This document shows, one piece after another, positions 1 to 7,199 of a stretch of 15,281 nucleotides of DNA. The stretch's first letter is position 1. The number at the start of each line of letters is the position of its first letter. The stretch covers positions 1 to 15,281 of the forward strand of contig PIVQ01000103.1 in assembly GCA_003354055.1 (NCBI GenBank), written 5' to 3'. The DNA comes from Desulfobacteraceae bacterium (lineage in GTDB: Bacteria > Desulfobacterota > Desulfobacteria > Desulfobacterales > Desulfobacteraceae). The notes under the pieces were generated by a model. That model was not told the DNA's origin. It did no database searches and worked only from the letters and a program-made list of their open reading frames with translations. The translations under genes were made by a program, and so were the position numbers.

Positions 1-906
1 TGCGCATTTAAAAAAAGCGCCCAAAGGGGAACGCCCATCACCTATGTGATTCATTTTGCCGCCTTTACGGGATTTGGGGAAAAATGGGAGGATGAATACA
101 GTGATACCAATGTGATCGGTACCCGTAACATCATCGAGGCCTCTTGTGATGCCGGTGTGAAACGGATTCTTTTTGCCGGCAGCATTGCCGCCCTTGAACC
201 ACCGGGCCCGGGGCAGGTCTTAACGGAAAAGACCATTGCCCGGGGCAGTGTGGCCTATGCCAAAAGCAAGGCCATGGGTGAACGGCTGTTTTATGAAAAT
301 TCCCATCGGATGCCCGCTGTGGTATTGCGTCTTGGCGGGGTGTTTACGGATTGGTGTGAGCTGCCGCCCCTGTTCAGTGTCATCAAAATGTGGAGCAAGC
401 CTGTTTTTGGCCGGATGATACCCGGGCAGGGCCTCTCCGGTTTTCCCTATATTCACCGAAGGGATGTGGTGGGTGTGGTCAGGAGGATTGTTGAAAAAAA
501 TGAGGAGTTGAATCGTTTTGAGACCCTGTTCGGGTCACCCTCCGGAACCACCTCTCAAAAGGAGTTATTTCCGATTATTCGAAAGGCGGCGCACAGGAAT
601 TTTTCCACTCGCCCCATCCATGTATCATTGCCCTTTGCCAAAATGGCCCTTCATGGAAAATATCTGCTCAATATTCTGAGAATGAAGAAAACCTATGAAC
701 GGGCCTGGATGATTGATTATGTGGACCGTCCCCTTGTGGTGGACATAGGCTATACAAGGGATACACTTGGCTGGTCACCGGATCCTGCGCTGCACATCTT
801 AGAACGCCTTCCTCTGCTCATGTCCAACTTCAATGCATATAAAAGGGCCTGGATGACCCGCAACATAAATCGTAATGATCAGAGATACGCCTTTGATCCG
901 GACTAA
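1..906 (+). CDS. NAD(P)-dependent epimerase/dehydratase (extended SDR), 5' end cut by window edge
   Basis: The reading frame is open from the first base to the stop at 904-906, giving 301 residues without an N-terminus; a GTG at 46 is only the first start-like codon, not a likely true start. The missing part would hold the glycine-rich NAD(P)-binding loop. Visible SDR features are the HFAAFTGFG stretch (end of beta4), DTNVIGTRNIIEA, the catalytic serine in FAGSIAAL and the YAKSK pair (Tyr and Lys about residues 86 and 90 of the visible part), i.e. a complete S-Y-K catalytic set. YIHRRDVVGVV resembles the substrate-side region of sugar or steroid epimerases. The substrate cannot be told. The C-terminal part after about residue 200 is basic and fits only loosely to the family. 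No neighbour suggests a pathway. Confidence 0.85.
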   Translation, partial: CAFKKSAQRGTPITYVIHFAAFTGFGEKWEDEYSDTNVIGTRNIIEASCDAGVKRILFAGSIAALEPPGPGQVLTEKTIARGSVAYAKSKAMGERLFYENSHRMPAVVLRLGGVFTDWCELPPLFSVIKMWSKPVFGRMIPGQGLSGFPYIHRRDVVGVVRRIVEKNEELNRFETLFGSPSGTTSQKELFPIIRKAAHRNFSTRPIHVSLPFAKMALHGKYLLNILRMKKTYERAWMIDYVDRPLVVDIGYTRDTLGWSPDPALHILERLPLLMSNFNAYKRAWMTRNINRNDQRYAFDPD

Positions 907-1049
907 CATAAAATTTAAAACGCATGACTGTTTTTCCTTGCCCAATCACAAGACAGGCGATATAAATTTCAATATCAAAAATAAATGCCTAGAAAATTTC
1001 GCAGCAGTACTGTTAGGCGGAGTATCAAAAACAAACCGCCCAGGTAATT

Positions 1050-1126
1050 GGCGTGGCATTTCCAGTGACGGCTATCCACTCAGGGTGTTTACTTTTACAC
1101 GGGCTATTTAAATTTGATGCCACGCC
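1050..1126. repeat. Perfect 10-bp inverted repeat framing 77 bp in the 907-1213 gap
   Basis: In the gene-free stretch 907-1213, GGCGTGGCAT at 1050-1059 is exactly reverse-complemented by ATGCCACGCC at 1117-1126, with 57 bp between. A smaller pair, GGCGG (1016-1020) and CCGCC (1036-1040), lies just before. No target-site duplication flanks the arms and no transposase is nearby. It could be a structured RNA, a tiny mobile-element remnant or a regulator site. Apart from this and a short GAGCT/AGCTC hairpin near 1150, the gap shows no recognisable gene or convincing promoter. Confidence 0.4.
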
Positions 1127-1213
1127 TTAGGCAGCATATTATATTAGGAGCTTATAGCTCGTAATAGATGATATCCTGATATTGTAGCTATAATTGACAC
1201 TTGATAAGGAAAC

Positions 1214-1753
1214 ATGATGAGTATTCGGATTCTACTTGCAGACGATCATGAACTGATTCGGGAAGGTATCTATTCTCTACTTGAAAAAGAAAAAGATTTG
1301 AAAATTGTAGCACAGGCGAACAATGGAAGAGAGGCTGTAAGGCTCGCTGATGAGCATCATCCCGATATTGCTATCCTTGATGTTCATATGCCGGATTTGA
1401 ACGGAGTTGAAGCAGCAAAACAAATTCTCAAAAAAAATCCTGATACCAGGATCATTGCATTATCTGTGCATTCTTCCAGGCAATTTGTGGATGGCATGCT
1501 CAAGGCAGGGGCTTCCGGGTATCCGGTAAAAAACTGTGCATATGATGAATTGATCAATGCTATTCGGATAGTTGCCAATCACCAATCCTATTTAAGTCCT
1601 CAAATCCAGAAGATGCTGATTAATGATTACGTCACAAATATATCGGATAAGAAGAGCGATTCTTTATCTATTCTAACATCCAGGGGCGGGAAGTTCTCCA
1701 ACTCGTCGCTGAAGGTGTTTCTTCGGAGGGAATTGCCTCCCGGCTTTTTTTAA
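1214..1753 (+). CDS. NarL/FixJ-type response regulator, receiver domain; frameshifted before the HTH
   Basis: The receiver domain of a LuxR-type response regulator. The second ATG (1217) is the better start: AAGGA at 1206-1210 sits 6 nt before it and only 3 nt before the first. From that start the acidic pair is D9-D10 (LLADDHEL), the phosphoacceptor D55 (AILDVHMPDLNG), the switch serine S83 and the conserved lysine K105 (SGYPVK). After ILTSR at about 1684 the frame departs from the family and runs into a non-homologous tail ending KVFLRRELPPGFF. The expected DNA-binding domain follows directly in the next frame (separate entry). The sensor kinase downstream is the probable partner. As written, the product is a receiver without its DNA-binding part. 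Confidence 0.85.
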   Translation: MMSIRILLADDHELIREGIYSLLEKEKDLKIVAQANNGREAVRLADEHHPDIAILDVHMPDLNGVEAAKQILKKNPDTRIIALSVHSSRQFVDGMLKAGASGYPVKNCAYDELINAIRIVANHQSYLSPQIQKMLINDYVTNISDKKSDSLSILTSRGGKFSNSSLKVFLRRELPPGFF

Positions 1754-1869
1754 GTGTTAAAACAATATCTTCTCATCGTGGACAAATCTTAAAAAAATTG
1801 GATTTAAACAGTATAGCTGACTTGACTCGTTTTGCTATCAAGGAAGGAATTATATCATTAGATGGTTAA
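1687..1869 (+). pseudogene. Detached LuxR-type HTH domain of the preceding response regulator
   Basis: In the frame beginning at 1687 the sequence reads REVLQLVAEGVSSEGIASR, then LFLSVKTISSHRGQILKKLD and LNSIADLTRFAIKEGIISLDG before a TAA at 1867-1869. This is a textbook GerE/LuxR helix-turn-helix, including the V-K-T-I-S-S-H recognition-helix segment and the A-I-K-E-G-I-I end typical of NarL regulators. It fuses perfectly to the receiver if one G is added to the run GGGG at 1683-1686, giving TSRGREVL. So a one-base deletion in a G tract, real or a sequencing error, separates the two halves. No independent start or ribosome-binding site is apparent. Confidence 0.85.
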
Positions 1870-1949
1870 CGACTTGAGTGAATCTTTTGTTAATCGGGTC
1901 TCCCCCTTTTCCTGGAGAATTTCACACCTAAAAGTTATCGCTGTTATGA

Positions 1950-3851
1950 TTGGCAACCTTTGCCTTAGACACTCATGCCGCCGACACGGTTGCCATTCAG
2001 GGCCTTGCCGATTTTCGTGCCCGGGATTTCAACAAAAAAGGGGCTATAGCACTGGACGGTGAGTGGGAATTTTACTGGGATCGACTCATTTCGCCAAAAG
2101 AAATTGACCCTGTTTTAGGACCGGATTCATTTATCACTGTCCCGTCGACATGGAAAGGCTTTGTCTCGGGAGATGTAAAACTTCCCGGGATGGGTGTGGC
2201 AACTTACCGGCTGAAGGTAAATATTGACCCTGCAGCAAAGCACCGGGTCTGGGGGTTGAAAATCCTGATTATGGGATCGGCGTATTCCATGTGGGTCAAC
2301 GGCAATCAGGTGTCTGCCAACGGTATTGTAGGTAAGGATAAAAACCGGTCTGTTCCTGAGGTAAGACCACGGGTGGTGTTTTTTACCCCCGGCACGGACC
2401 AGTTAGAGATCATTGTCCAGGTGAGCAATTTCCATCATCCCCGCGGGGGAATATGGCGCTCAATCCTTTTGGGACCGGCAGATACCATCAGGGAAGTCTA
2501 CCGGAACCGCCTGATTTCAGATGCATTTTTCATTGCCGCCTATTTAATGATCTGCTTATCCCACTTTGCGCTCTTTTTGGTTTACAGGCAGCGGATACCA
2601 GAACTCTATTTCAGTTGCCTCTGCCTGATTATTGCAGTTCGTACCGGGTTCACCGGTGAACACTTGCTGCTTTGTGTGACTGGTACCTGGAACTGGAATT
2701 TTCAGTTTACAATTACAGGCCTGACTGTTGTTGCCGTGCTGCCTGTATTTTTAATGTTCATTGATAAAATCGTTCCCAAGCTGTATTCACCTGTCGTATT
2801 AAAGATAGTACAAGGGATCGGCTTGATCTATGCCGGTCTGCTGATTTTTACGCCGGTGGCTTTCTGGTCGCCGCTGATGAAGCCTTACCAGGCACTGATC
2901 GTATTCGCGATGTTACACCTGTGTTTTGTCATTGGAAAGGCTGCGGTAAGAAAAGTCCGATATGCAAGAGCTGTCCTGTTGGGGTGTATGATCGTTGTTG
3001 CCACCGTAATTAACGATGTCCTGCTGGTGAATCATATAATCGAAACCGGGTACATGTTATCTTACGGTCTGATCCTGTTTATAATCATACAATCGTTTTT
3101 GCTGTCAAAAACGTCTTTACATGCTTTAAAAGAAAAAACAATTTTGTCACAGCGCCTGGTCCAAATGGAGAAATCGCAAAACCAGGCCGTGGAAAAAGAA
3201 CGTTTCCGGATCTCAAGGGAACTTCATGATGAAGTGGCCCAGGTTTTCAGTCTGATCCGGTACCAGGTGACCTCCAAACGGAACGGGGCTTCCGGGCTGC
3301 CACTGGAACCGCTTTGCCGGGTCTGCAAGGATCTCGTGGAGAAGAACCGACAGATTGTTAAACTGTCAGACAAGGGGAACCTGAAAATAAGACAGGTCAT
3401 GAATGACCTCTACCCGCCGGAACTCGAGGCATTCGGTCTTGCTGCAGCCGTTGAATCCCATATTTTTGAAATAAGTCGGAAAACAAGTGTACAGGTTGCT
3501 TTTAAACAGATGGAAAAGATTCCCAGGGGAGAAAAGAGCAAAGAACTGGCCGTACTCAGAATTATCCAGGAAGCAATTTCAAATATGGTCAAACATTCCA
3601 GGGTCGATTCAGCCGAAATCGCCATTGGAAAAAATGAAGAATCGGTCTGGTTCCAGGTGTCGGATGAAGGGTGCGGGTTTCAATTCGAAAACAAAATGAA
3701 GCGCTTTGACACTAAAGGACGTGGGCTTTTCTTTATCCAGGAACGGGCCCGGCAGATCCACGGCACCATTAATATTCATTCGGCACCATCGGAAGGAACA
3801 CAAATCTTTTTAGTGTTGCCGATATCCGACTGGTGTAGTGGTACCCCTTAA
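1950..3851 (+). CDS. 7TMR-DISM sensor histidine kinase (HisKA_3/HATPase), signal peptide out of frame
   Basis: A membrane sensor kinase of 633 residues from TTG 1950. Residues 14-175 are a jelly-roll 7TMR-DISM extracellular domain (LDGEWEFYWDRL, VPSTW, TYRLKV, MWVNGN). Residues 188-385 are seven hydrophobic helices. A coiled linker leads to a HisKA_3 dimerisation domain with phosphoacceptor H426 (RISRELHDEVAQ), then N-box N545 (EAISNMVKH), G1 DEGCGF (572-577) and G2 KGRGLFF. It probably autophosphorylates and signals to the NarL-type regulator just upstream. No signal peptide is encoded in this frame: a TGA lies immediately before the TTG. An ATG at 1862, overlapping the regulator's stop as ATGGTTAA, opens another frame with a basic then hydrophobic run (WRISHLKVIAVM) that would join LATFALDTHA after a one-base shift near 1947-1951. 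The native start is therefore likely 1862. Confidence 0.85.
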   Translation: MATFALDTHAADTVAIQGLADFRARDFNKKGAIALDGEWEFYWDRLISPKEIDPVLGPDSFITVPSTWKGFVSGDVKLPGMGVATYRLKVNIDPAAKHRVWGLKILIMGSAYSMWVNGNQVSANGIVGKDKNRSVPEVRPRVVFFTPGTDQLEIIVQVSNFHHPRGGIWRSILLGPADTIREVYRNRLISDAFFIAAYLMICLSHFALFLVYRQRIPELYFSCLCLIIAVRTGFTGEHLLLCVTGTWNWNFQFTITGLTVVAVLPVFLMFIDKIVPKLYSPVVLKIVQGIGLIYAGLLIFTPVAFWSPLMKPYQALIVFAMLHLCFVIGKAAVRKVRYARAVLLGCMIVVATVINDVLLVNHIIETGYMLSYGLILFIIIQSFLLSKTSLHALKEKTILSQRLVQMEKSQNQAVEKERFRISRELHDEVAQVFSLIRYQVTSKRNGASGLPLEPLCRVCKDLVEKNRQIVKLSDKGNLKIRQVMNDLYPPELEAFGLAAAVESHIFEISRKTSVQVAFKQMEKIPRGEKSKELAVLRIIQEAISNMVKHSRVDSAEIAIGKNEESVWFQVSDEGCGFQFENKMKRFDTKGRGLFFIQERARQIHGTINIHSAPSEGTQIFLVLPISDWCSGTP

Positions 3852-4029
3852 AACGTATCTTTAACCCCTGCAAAATAGTTGACAGAAATGCTCTCCTTTA
3901 AATCAGGCATTTTTAACCCCGGTTATCCGCACAAACCCTGATAGACTTTTTTATTGAATTATATAGAATGAAATAGAACAGGGTCAGTATCATTCCAAGT
4001 AAAAAAATGTATCTAATAAGGAGAAAAAA

Positions 4030-4383
4030 ATGAAAAAATTATTATTACTAATTTGTTTTCTTTTCACATTTTCCTCAACCCTTTGTTTCGGAGGAGAAAA
4101 AGACGGTCATGATGCTTATTTCGATGCTTTTACCGGCCATAAGTACATTAAGGTTGATAACAACACTTATGCCGAGTATTCACAAAAAGGAAAATTTTTA
4201 AAAAATGTTCCTTCTGATTTACCGCTTTTGGTTAAAAGTTCAAATATTTACCCCATTCCGAACAATGGCTATATCCTTTATGAAAAAGCCTCTTGTGGAA
4301 TATCGGAACACAAATCTCTTTCTAAGGATACTGATCATCCAAAAGGCTGGAAAGCAAAGAAGATTTTGGTCTCCTTAAATTAG
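4030..4383 (+). CDS. Small exported protein of unknown function
   Basis: A 117-residue protein I do not recognise. It starts with a clear Sec signal peptide: MKK, a hydrophobic core LLLLICFLFTFSSTL, and a probable cleavage around CFGG|EKDG (residues 20-23). The mature part is about 95 residues, lysine-rich, with aromatic-rich segments (DAYFDAFTGHKYIKVD, YAEYSQKGKF), a single cysteine (ASCGIS) and no membrane segment, so it is likely periplasmic. AAGGAG lies just before the ATG. It has its own terminator downstream and stands between the sensor kinase and the STAS gene, with no obvious functional link to either. AT-rich codon use is more marked than in the kinase upstream. Confidence 0.7.
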   Translation: MKKLLLLICFLFTFSSTLCFGGEKDGHDAYFDAFTGHKYIKVDNNTYAEYSQKGKFLKNVPSDLPLLVKSSNIYPIPNNGYILYEKASCGISEHKSLSKDTDHPKGWKAKKILVSLN

Positions 4384-4403
4384 AAAAATACTTCTCCAAT
4401 TAT

Positions 4404-4469
4404 GGGATGGATATCATTGCCGTTTTAAAATTTAAAACTGGGCACCTCCAAATGATACCATCCCTTTTT
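4404..4469 (+). terminator. Rho-independent terminator with a nested hairpin
   Basis: GGGATGGATATCATT (4404-4418) pairs with AATGATACCATCCC (4451-4464) apart from one bulged A, and is followed by TTTTT (4465-4469). The loop itself holds a GTTTTAAA/TTTAAAAC hairpin. It lies 20 nt after the stop of the small exported protein and should end that transcript. Confidence 0.75.
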
Positions 4470-4558
4470 CATAATTATTTTAGATATTTCGACTTCTTAC
4501 GAGATTGTCAAATCTTGGGTCAGATTTTTAATCTGTAGCTTATACGAGGAATAAAATC

Positions 4559-4897
4559 ATGATATTCTCAATAAAAGCCAAAGAAAAAGAAAACATTGCT
4601 GAAATTGAACTTCAAGGGGAAATAGATACCAATGTCACGCCTCATTTTAGGGACAAACTCCTTCTGGTTTGTAATAAAGATATCAATAAGGTGATTGTTG
4701 TTCTTTCCCTTGTTACTTTTATGGATTCTTCCGGAGTTGCAACCATGGTCGAAGGTCTTAAATGGAGCAAAAAAGAAGGAAAATCATTTGTTCTCAAGAA
4801 TGTCGGTCCAAATGTCAGAAATGCACTTATTCTTACAAAACTTGAGACTGTTTTCAAAATCATGCCTGATTCCAATAATTCTGAATGTTTTAGCTAA
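4559..4897 (+). CDS. STAS-domain anti-sigma factor antagonist (orphan)
   Basis: A 112-residue single STAS domain of the SpoIIAA/RsbV type. In the family an unphosphorylated antagonist binds an anti-sigma kinase and frees a sigma factor or another partner; phosphorylation of a serine turns it off. The signature FMDSSGVATMVEGLK is visible, with D56-S57-S58-G59 carrying the expected phosphoserine. The N-terminal strand IAEIELQGEIDTNVTPHFRDKL also fits the family, and the length is normal. GAGGA at 4546-4550 supports ATG 4559. No anti-sigma kinase, PP2C phosphatase or sigma factor lies in the window, so its partners are encoded elsewhere. It appears to be its own transcript, bounded by the terminator at 4404-4469. 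Confidence 0.88.
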   Translation: MIFSIKAKEKENIAEIELQGEIDTNVTPHFRDKLLLVCNKDINKVIVVLSLVTFMDSSGVATMVEGLKWSKKEGKSFVLKNVGPNVRNALILTKLETVFKIMPDSNNSECFS

Positions 4898-4910
4898 GGA
4901 TCTGCTCCAA

Positions 4911-4983
4911 AATTACTTGATCTTTTGTTTTCAAAATACCCAGTCTTTTAAGGGGTTTTGGAAATAATTTAGATCAAGTTATT
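4911..4983 (+). terminator. Inverted repeat after the STAS gene, possible weak terminator
   Basis: AATTACTTGATCT (4911-4923) pairs with AGATCAAGTTATT (4971-4983) with one mismatch, and an inner CCAAAA/TTTTGG pair is possible. It begins 14 nt after the STAS stop. The U-tract after it is short and broken (TTGTAAC), so termination is plausible but not convincing. In the rest of the 4898-5275 gap I see only an isolated TATAAT at 5102-5107 without a good -35, and the riboswitch. Confidence 0.35.
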
Positions 4984-5234
4984 TTGTAACGATTCCTAAC
5001 ACCATTGCCTGGAAACAAATATCAGATTAATGCTTCAGTAAAAAATCTTATCTTTCATGGCGCACATCTCACTTACATGTATGCCGGGCGTCAAGGCTTA
5101 TTATAATAATATACGTTTACCCTCTTTCGGACTGACAGAGTGTCTTGATTTTATAGGAGAACGCTGATAACTATTCCGCCCTGCTGCCGGATCGAATGGT
5201 TTCGGAACAGCAACTAAATTTTTTATAAACCAAC

Positions 5235-5269
5235 GGCGGTCACAGCACCCGCCTTAACAAAACTGGAGG
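5235..5269 (+). promoter_or_regulatory. preQ1-I riboswitch overlapping the ribosome-binding site
   Basis: A compact H-type pseudoknot fold is visible. P1 is GGCGG (5235-5239) with CCGCC (5249-5253). The loop is TCACAGCAC, whose last C (5248) is at the position that pairs with preQ1 in known aptamers. The A-rich strand TTAACAAAAC (5254-5263) leads straight into TGGAGG, the Shine-Dalgarno of the next gene. Loop and tail follow the Thermoanaerobacter tengcongensis-type aptamer as I remember it (UCGCAGUAAC loop, UUAACAAAAC tail), one loop base shorter. Ligand binding should sequester GGAGG and reduce translation. The downstream gene being a queuosine-precursor transporter fits this exactly. Confidence 0.87.
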
Positions 5270-5275
5270 TTTTCA

Positions 5276-5965
5276 TTGAACGAACTGCTATGGATGGCCA
5301 TGCTGGCCGTCAACTTTGTATTCATCATTATTTCGTATCGACTTTTCGGCCGTATGGGCCTGTTTGCCTGGGTTCCCCTGGCCGCTGTGGTGGCCAACAT
5401 TCAGGTGCTCAAACTGGTGGAACTCTTCGGCATCACCGCCACTCTCGGCAATATTGTCTATGCCTCGTCTTTTCTGGTCACGGATATCCTGTCCGAGATA
5501 TACGGAAAAAAGGAGGCCAGAAAAGCGGTCTTTATCGGACTTTTTTCCCTGGTGGCCATGACCGTGCTGATGAACCTGGCGCTTGCCTTCGGCCCGGCCC
5601 CGGACGATTTCGCCCAGGAGAGCCTTGCCACCATTTTTGGCTATATGCCCAGGATCGCAGGCGCCAGCCTTCTGGCATACCTGTTGTCACAGACCCATGA
5701 TGTCTGGGCCTTTGAATTCTGGCGGAACCGCTTTCCCTCCGTCCGTTTTCTATGGCTGCGGAACAACGCCTCCACCATGGTCAGCCAGTTCATCGATTCA
5801 ACGGTCTTTACCCTCTTGGCCTTCTGGGGGGTCTATCCTGCTGCTGCCCTGATCGAGATCTTCTGGACCACCTATCTGTTGAAATGGGTTGTGGGCGCAG
5901 CTGATACCCCGTTTATCTATCTTGCGCGGCACTGGTTTGACAAAGGAAAGATTCCGGGGCGTTAA
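5276..5965 (+). CDS. yhhQ: Queuosine precursor transporter (YhhQ/VUT, DUF165 family)
   Basis: An inner-membrane protein of 229 residues, close to the size of E. coli YhhQ, with about six hydrophobic segments. Family features include the LKLVELFG region, the NIVYASSFLVTDILSEIYGKK segment (T-D-x-L-S-E-x-Y-G-K is highly characteristic), LRNNASTMVSQFIDSTVFTL (the N-x-x-S-T-x-x-x-Q-x-x-D-S motif) and a final YLLKWVVGAADTPFIYL. The family imports preQ0/preQ1 for queuosine modification of tRNA. The start is TTG at 5276, 6 nt after GGAGG (5265-5269). Control by the preQ1-I riboswitch directly upstream supports both the function and the start. GC content and codon use are higher in GC than in the preceding STAS and small exported genes. 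It stands alone and converges on the reductase operon. Confidence 0.93.
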   Translation: MNELLWMAMLAVNFVFIIISYRLFGRMGLFAWVPLAAVVANIQVLKLVELFGITATLGNIVYASSFLVTDILSEIYGKKEARKAVFIGLFSLVAMTVLMNLALAFGPAPDDFAQESLATIFGYMPRIAGASLLAYLLSQTHDVWAFEFWRNRFPSVRFLWLRNNASTMVSQFIDSTVFTLLAFWGVYPAAALIEIFWTTYLLKWVVGAADTPFIYLARHWFDKGKIPGR

Positions 5966-6090
5966 TTTTTCAGGGGGCCGTTCCTGATTATAGCGCGTTC
6001 TCTTTTTGGCTTTGTTCTTGACTTTAGACCCTGGTTTGTCAGATACAAAGACGATCTTGTTTAAGGGAACACATCTATGGTGAAGGCCTT

Positions 6091-6119
6091 CGTGCCGAGT
6101 TCTGATATAACTCGGCACG
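6091..6119. terminator. Perfect 11-bp hairpin between convergent genes
   Basis: CGTGCCGAGTT (6091-6101) and AACTCGGCACG (6109-6119) enclose a 7-nt loop in the space between the convergent transporter and reductase operons, ending 9 nt from the MoeA-like stop. There is no T-run after it on either strand, so it is not a classical intrinsic terminator; it may work with Rho or protect the 3' ends of both messages. Confidence 0.5.
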
Positions 6120-6127
6120 TAAATGGG

Positions 6128-7159
6128 TTACATACCTTTGCCAAATGGACAATGAGGGTGGACACATTCAGGACAATCCATGCATAAACCGCCGTGCCCG
6201 ATAAAGGCCAGTTCTTTTTTCCCGATGTGCTCTCCAATTAATACCCTTGGCAGGATCAAATCCAAAACTGTAACTCTATGATGAAGCCCACAGGCGGGAA
6301 CGCCTAAGATAGGGGTTTCTCCAATATAAGCCACCATAAACATGGCACCCGGAAGGGCTGCTGCACCATAATGCATTTCCCTGGCACCGGCCTGGTGTAT
6401 TCCTTTACGGGTAACATCATCAGGGTCAACACTCATGCCTCCACTTAAAAGAATAAGGTCACAGCCATTATCTATGTGTTTCTCAATGGCCTGCTGAATA
6501 AGGGATTCATCATCTGGAGCAAACACAATTTCTGATACAGTCGATCCAAGCTTTTCAATTTTCCTATTTAATATCGGAGCAAATTTATCGTCAATGAGAC
6601 CATTAAAAACTTCATTCCCTGTGATAATAATACCAACTATTGAATTTTTAAGTTTATGTACGGAAACGGTGCCCCCATTTTGTCGGGCAATAGCGGCTGC
6701 ACGTTCAACAGGGGGCCTTTTCATTACTAGAGGGATTGCTCTTGTGGCAGCAACCTGCTGGCCTTTTTCAACCAGGGTATAGCTGTGAAGTGAAGCGCAC
6801 ATGGCTTCATCTACCATGTTAAACGATGCCAGGTTCGCTTTGTCTACAACCAATAATCCATCGGTTTCAGCATAAAGGCAGATCTTTCCTTCCTTTGGAT
6901 CATCTTTCCATGTAACGCCGGTGCCTGCAAGACCATTAGCCAGGATAGATGCAGCCTGGTTTTCGTGAATTTCATCTTCTTCAAGATTGATAAGATAAAG
7001 ATGATTTTTCCCCAGTTTCTGCAAGTGACAGATATCGTCATCACATACCGTATGGCCTTTTCTAAAAGCAGCTCCTTTAAATTCACCCGGCCTGATTTCA
7101 GTAATGTCATGGCTTAATGTTTCACCAACAGCATCTTCGACACGGATTTTTTTAAACAC
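6128..7159 (-). CDS. MoeA-like molybdopterin-binding protein with Cys-rich C-terminus
   Basis: A 343-residue cytoplasmic protein. Residues 174-305 are a MoCF_biosynth fold (IVGIIITGNEVFNGLIDDKF; DLILLSGGMSVDPDDVT; ILGVPACGLHHRVTVLDLI), the domain that binds molybdopterin/adenylated molybdopterin in MoeA and MogA. Residues 1-170 correspond to a divergent MoeA N-terminal region (FKKIRVEDAVGETLSHDI). The C-terminus adds GHGGLCMDCPECVHPHCPFG with Cys 326, 329, 332 and 337, a likely metal site absent from ordinary MoeA. The start is GTG with AAGGAG 8 nt before it. It is the last gene of the reductase operon, 40 bp after the FmdE-like gene, and probably helps insert or mature the molybdenum cofactor of the catalytic subunit. 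Whether it catalyses molybdate insertion itself is not known from sequence. Confidence 0.85.
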   Translation of the reverse strand: MFKKIRVEDAVGETLSHDITEIRPGEFKGAAFRKGHTVCDDDICHLQKLGKNHLYLINLEEDEIHENQAASILANGLAGTGVTWKDDPKEGKICLYAETDGLLVVDKANLASFNMVDEAMCASLHSYTLVEKGQQVAATRAIPLVMKRPPVERAAAIARQNGGTVSVHKLKNSIVGIIITGNEVFNGLIDDKFAPILNRKIEKLGSTVSEIVFAPDDESLIQQAIEKHIDNGCDLILLSGGMSVDPDDVTRKGIHQAGAREMHYGAAALPGAMFMVAYIGETPILGVPACGLHHRVTVLDLILPRVLIGEHIGKKELAFIGHGGLCMDCPECVHPHCPFGKGM

Positions 7160-7199
7160 GTTAGCCTCTCCTTTATAAATAACTTTATAGTGATCAATT

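Noticed and set aside
1012..1133. Possible integron attC site (GTTAGGC at 1012-1018, GCGTGGCATTTCCAG, CTTAGGC at 1127)
   Set aside because: The core sites are in the same rather than inverted orientation, one has a mismatch at the invariant G, and no integrase or cassette is nearby.
1951..1963. TGGCAACCTTTGC resembling a sigma-54 promoter
   Set aside because: GG and GC are 8 rather than 10 nt apart, and the site is inside the kinase coding region.
5057..5167. 36-codon frame starting MAHISLTCMPGVKAYY between the STAS and transporter genes
   Set aside because: No ribosome-binding site, no recognisable homology, and it ends before the riboswitch; probably chance.
5290..5852. Several overlapping frames of 80-136 codons inside the transporter gene
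   Set aside because: Shadows of the GC-rich transporter frame; Cys-, Pro- and Arg-rich translations without domain features.
5798..6118. 106-codon minus-strand frame overlapping the transporter 3' end
   Set aside because: Composition is unlike a protein, no Shine-Dalgarno, and it runs antisense through the transporter and the hairpin at 6091-6119.
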